In this document: piece after piece, positions 7,414 to 9,670 of the stretch | Layout: each line of letters opens with the position of its first letter | How positions within the stretch are numbered: the first letter of the stretch is position 1 | NCBI GenBank assembly: GCA_947259435.1 | Contig: CAMYMP010000705.1 | Location: 1 to 9,670 of the forward strand | Reading direction: 5' to 3' | Length of the DNA stretch: 9,670 nt | Source of the DNA: an uncultured Woeseiaceae bacterium | Lineage (GTDB): Bacteria; Pseudomonadota; Gammaproteobacteria; Woeseiales; Woeseiaceae | The notes under the pieces: generated by a model | Databases searched by the model: none | Told to the model about the DNA's origin: nothing | The model's input: only the letters and a program-made list of their open reading frames with translations | Position numbers and translations under genes: made by a program

Positions 7414-8183
7414 CAGACGTATCGTTCGGCACGAGCTACTCGAGCATTACGCGGCTCAATCGCACACGTACGATTACAGTATCGGCAGACATCGATCCCG
7501 AGGTTGTCGAGCCCGGGGAAGTCATTCGCGAAATATCCGAGGATTTTGTTCCGGGCCTGTTGTCACGTCACGCCGGTGTCAGCTATGGGCTGGAGGGCGC
7601 TAGTCAGGAAGAGCAGGAATTCCTCGCAAATCTGACCCTCGCATCAATCGCAGCCCTGTTCCTGATTTACGCATTAATTGCAATTCCGCTGCATTCGTAC
7701 AGCCAGCCTTTGGTAATCATGTCCGTCATTCCGTTCGGCTTGATCGGCGCCGTCGTCGGTCATGTCGTAATGGGCAAGGCGATCAGCATGTTCTCGTTGT
7801 TCGGTCTCGTGGCGCTGGCCGGCGTTGTTGTTAACGACAGTCTGGTTATGGTCGATTTCATCAACAAAGCTCGCGAGGAAGGTGTGCCGCTAAGGCAGGC
7901 CGTCATAGACTCCGGCACGCAGCGTTTTCGAGCAATCTTTCTGACATCGGCCACAACGGCGGCAGGATTAACGCCGATCATGCTCGAGACAAGCGTACAG
8001 GCGCAATACATGATCCCGATGGCGATCTCGCTGAGCTTCGGTATCGTGTTTGCAACCGCAATTACGCTTTTCCTTATCCCTTCGCTTTACGTGCTGCAGG
8101 TTGACGGCTTCGCGCGAACACGCAAGACAATGGACTGGCTCTTCGATCGGCAGGGCGCTGGCGATACGTCTGAAACCGCCTGA
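7365..8183 (+). CDS. RND efflux pump permease, C-terminal part (downstream of the frameshift)
   Basis: This is the remainder of the AcrB-type pump. The end of the second porter loop opens with M-R-I-R-T-P-S-G-D-E-V-P-F, and homology already begins at L-E-N encoded from 7356. TM8-TM12 follow, from about residue 88 of this piece to about residue 250. TM10 contains G-V-V-V-N-D-S-L-V-M-V-D-F. The position of AcrB Lys940 is occupied by Asn by my alignment, a substitution I recall from other non-AcrB RND subfamilies. The two pieces together give about 1067 residues, normal for the family. The ATG at 7365 is an internal methionine of the original protein. A GAGG lies 16 bases upstream, too far to be a good ribosome site, so separate expression is unlikely. 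The stop is followed two bases later by the GTG start of the rarD-like gene. Confidence 0.85.
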   Translation: MRIRTPSGDEVPFESVADVSFGTSYSSITRLNRTRTITVSADIDPEVVEPGEVIREISEDFVPGLLSRHAGVSYGLEGASQEEQEFLANLTLASIAALFLIYALIAIPLHSYSQPLVIMSVIPFGLIGAVVGHVVMGKAISMFSLFGLVALAGVVVNDSLVMVDFINKAREEGVPLRQAVIDSGTQRFRAIFLTSATTAAGLTPIMLETSVQAQYMIPMAISLSFGIVFATAITLFLIPSLYVLQVDGFARTRKTMDWLFDRQGAGDTSETA

Positions 8184-8185
8184 GC

Positions 8186-9079
8186 GTGCCCGAATTCGAA
8201 TCAAGGAATGATGCCCGCGATGGCGTCATCGCGGGCCTGATCGCCTATTCACTCTGGGGCGTTTTGCCTGTCTATTTCAAACTGGTCGGTACCGTCTCAC
8301 CGACGGAAGTGCTGCTGCATCGCATCGTCTGGGCCGTGCCGTTCGGCGCATTGATCATCCATCTGCGGCGCCAGTGGCCGGAAGTCCGGCGTGCCCTGAC
8401 GCACCGCACGATGCTGCTGTTGCTGGCAACCGCAGCATTTTTCATTGCCATAAACTGTTATGTCTATATCTTCGCTGTGCAACAGAGTCAGGTGTTTCAG
8501 GCCAGCCTCGGCTATTACATCAATCCACTTATTTACGTTCTGGTCGGCGTCATGTTTCTTGGGGAAAAATTGCGCCGGCTGCAGTTTTCGGCCGTTGCGC
8601 TCGCGACGATTGGCGTGCTGGTACTCACGATCAGTGGCGGACAATTCCCGGGTATCGCCCTGTTCCTGGCCGTGTCATTCACGATATACGGTGTAATCCG
8701 CAAAAAAGTTGCAATTGGCGGTATGCCGGGTCTCTTTGTGGAGACGCTCGTGCTGCTCCCGGTCGCAGTAATCTGGCTCGCTTGGATGGTCTATTCGGGA
8801 GGCTCGGCGATAGCGAGCGGCGACCCGGGTTTGACAGGACTTTTGCTCCTTGCCGGACCGATTACGGTCGTGCCACTGCTATGTTTCGCGCTGGCGGCCC
8901 GGCGGCTGGAATTAACAACGGTTGGCTTTATGCAATTCCTGGCGCCGACGCTGCAGTTCCTGACCGGCATATACTACGGCGAGCAACTCACAACGCCGCA
9001 CCTGATCTGCTTTGGCTGCATATGGATCGCTGTCATCCTGTTCAGCACCGACGCAATCCGGGCGAGTCGCTCGAACTGA
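8186..9079 (+). CDS. rarD: RarD-like EamA/DMT-superfamily permease
   Basis: The 297-residue product is a ten-helix inner-membrane permease of the RarD branch of the drug/metabolite transporter superfamily. Typical RarD landmarks are S-L-W-G-V-L-P-V-Y-F-K (22-32), H-R-I-V-W (45-49), S-L-G-Y-Y-I-N-P-L (107-115), L-G-E-K-L-R-R-L-Q (125-133), Y-G-V-I-R-K-K in the second half, and Q-F-L-A-P-T-L-Q-F near the end. E. coli RarD is named for chloramphenicol sensitivity, but the natural substrate of this branch is not established. The frame opens with GTG two bases after the pump stop, with no clear ribosome site, which suggests translational coupling to the pump gene. There is no in-frame ATG nearby. 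If the upstream frameshift is real, coupled translation may be reduced, because ribosomes on the pump mRNA would stop at 7413. Length is normal and the frame is intact. Confidence 0.88.
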   Translation: MPEFESRNDARDGVIAGLIAYSLWGVLPVYFKLVGTVSPTEVLLHRIVWAVPFGALIIHLRRQWPEVRRALTHRTMLLLLATAAFFIAINCYVYIFAVQQSQVFQASLGYYINPLIYVLVGVMFLGEKLRRLQFSAVALATIGVLVLTISGGQFPGIALFLAVSFTIYGVIRKKVAIGGMPGLFVETLVLLPVAVIWLAWMVYSGGSAIASGDPGLTGLLLLAGPITVVPLLCFALAARRLELTTVGFMQFLAPTLQFLTGIYYGEQLTTPHLICFGCIWIAVILFSTDAIRASRSN

Positions 9080-9082
9080 TCA

Positions 9083-9169
9083 GCAGGTCACGGGTGAGAC
9101 ATTTGTCTCCCTCATGGCTCGCTGCGCTGCGCTTTACTTCGGTCGACAAACATCTCGCCCGCGACCTGC
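9083..9169. repeat. Long imperfect inverted repeat between rarD-like gene and EF-G gene
   Basis: Two 25-base arms, 9083-9107 and 9145-9169, are inverted copies matching at 21 of 25 positions around a 37-base spacer. In a minus-strand transcript 24 of 25 positions can pair once G-U pairs are allowed, against 22 of 25 for a plus-strand transcript. The left arm contains its own small hairpin, GAGACA-TT-TGTCTC (9096-9109). There is no T-run, so it is not a classic intrinsic terminator. It may be a dispersed palindromic (REP- or MITE-like) element or an mRNA 3' end structure for the EF-G gene. Confidence 0.7.
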
Positions 9170-9213
9170 GGCTAGGGCCGTGGTCCTGCGGACGAGATTA
9201 TGATGCGAACAGC

Positions 9214-9670
9214 CTACTTGTTCGCCTTGCGCTCCTGCGCTTCCTTGATCACTTCGTCAGCGACATTCTGCGGACACGGGGCGTAGTGCGAAAACTCCAT
9301 CGAGAACTGGCCGCGACCCGAAGTCAGCGTGCGCAGGTGACCAATGTAGCCGAACATGTCACCGAGAGGCGCGTCTGCCTTGACACGCACGCCCGTCGCG
9401 CCGGCATCCTGTGACTTGATCATGCCGCGGCGACGATTGAGGTCGCCGATGACGTCACCGACATTATCTTCGGGCGTGAATACGTCCACCTTCATGATCG
9501 GCTCGAGTAACTGCGGACCGGCTTTGGGTATCGACTGGCGGTACGCCGCTTTCGTAGCGATCTCAAATGCAAGCGCCGATGAGTCGACAGCGTGAAACGC
9601 GCCGTCCAGCAGCGTGAATTTCACATCGAGCAGCGGATAACCGGCCAAAGTGCCTTCGCCCATGCAGGAC
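9214..9670 (-). CDS. fusA: Elongation factor G, C-terminal part (runs off the right edge)
   Basis: About 150 residues of the C-terminus of translation factor EF-G are present, and the gene continues past the window edge. The Met codon at 9661-9663 is internal. Visible are the end of domain IV (E-G-x-L-A-G-Y-P, then [10 protein letters not shown]) and domain V ([36 protein letters not shown] and P-Q-N-V-A-D-E-V). EF-G is the GTPase that moves tRNA and mRNA through the ribosome after peptide bond formation; the GTPase domain lies outside the window. The stop at 9214-9216 is followed by an inverted repeat and then a convergent rarD-like gene, not by tuf. This suggests the gene is not in a standard str operon and may be a second, stand-alone EF-G. 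Assignment to EF-G is firm; which paralogue is not. Confidence 0.9.
   Translation of the reverse strand, partial: SCMGEGTLAGYPLLDVKFTLLDGAFHAVDSSALAFEIATKAAYRQSIPKAGPQLLEPIMKVDVFTPEDNVGDVIGDLNRRRGMIKSQDAGATGVRVKADAPLGDMFGYIGHLRTLTSGRGQFSMEFSHYAPCPQNVADEVIKEAQERKANK

Noticed and set aside
8374..9414. Plus-strand open frame of 346 residues overlapping the rarD-like gene, the intergenic repeat and the EF-G gene
   Set aside because: It crosses two well-supported genes out of frame or antisense, and its composition is unlike a real membrane or soluble protein.

Overview
The window is a moderately GC-rich Gram-negative chromosomal segment, most likely from a (gamma)proteobacterium. This rests on an inner-membrane RND pump with its periplasmic adaptor, a RarD-type permease, an ExeA-type ATPase and a bacterial EF-G. 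The exact taxon cannot be read from the sequence.

Layout, left to right: (1) a plus-strand gene for a secreted protein of unknown function, built from two diverged copies of one ~100-residue domain (94-843). (2) A strong bidirectional terminator hairpin (863-891) shared with the convergent minus-strand gene at 914-3598. That gene encodes an ExeA/MshM-like AAA ATPase whose C-terminal two thirds is a very long acidic, proline/glutamate-rich and probably disordered tail. (3) A divergent intergenic region (3599-3805). (4) A tight plus-strand operon: RND adaptor (3806-4981), RND inner-membrane pump (4984-8183) and rarD-like EamA permease (8186-9079), with 2-base gaps between genes. (5) A ~130-base gap holding a long imperfect inverted repeat (9083-9169). 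(6) The minus-strand 3' end of an elongation factor G gene (9214 to the right edge).

The adaptor and pump should form the inner-membrane and periplasmic parts of a tripartite export system. No outer-membrane TolC-like gene is present, so one would have to be supplied from elsewhere. The pump gene is interrupted: the frame changes by one base near 7350-7360, at the point where a few residues of the usual RND sequence are also missing. The pattern fits a small deletion (about 13 bases) between short direct repeats. Unless this is a sequencing or assembly error, the pump is a recent pseudogene with intact gene order.

No mobile element, CRISPR array, tRNA or rRNA was seen. The least explained items are the duplicated secreted protein, the repeat-bearing tail of the ATPase, and the inverted repeat downstream of the EF-G gene, whose base changes favour pairing in the minus-strand RNA.
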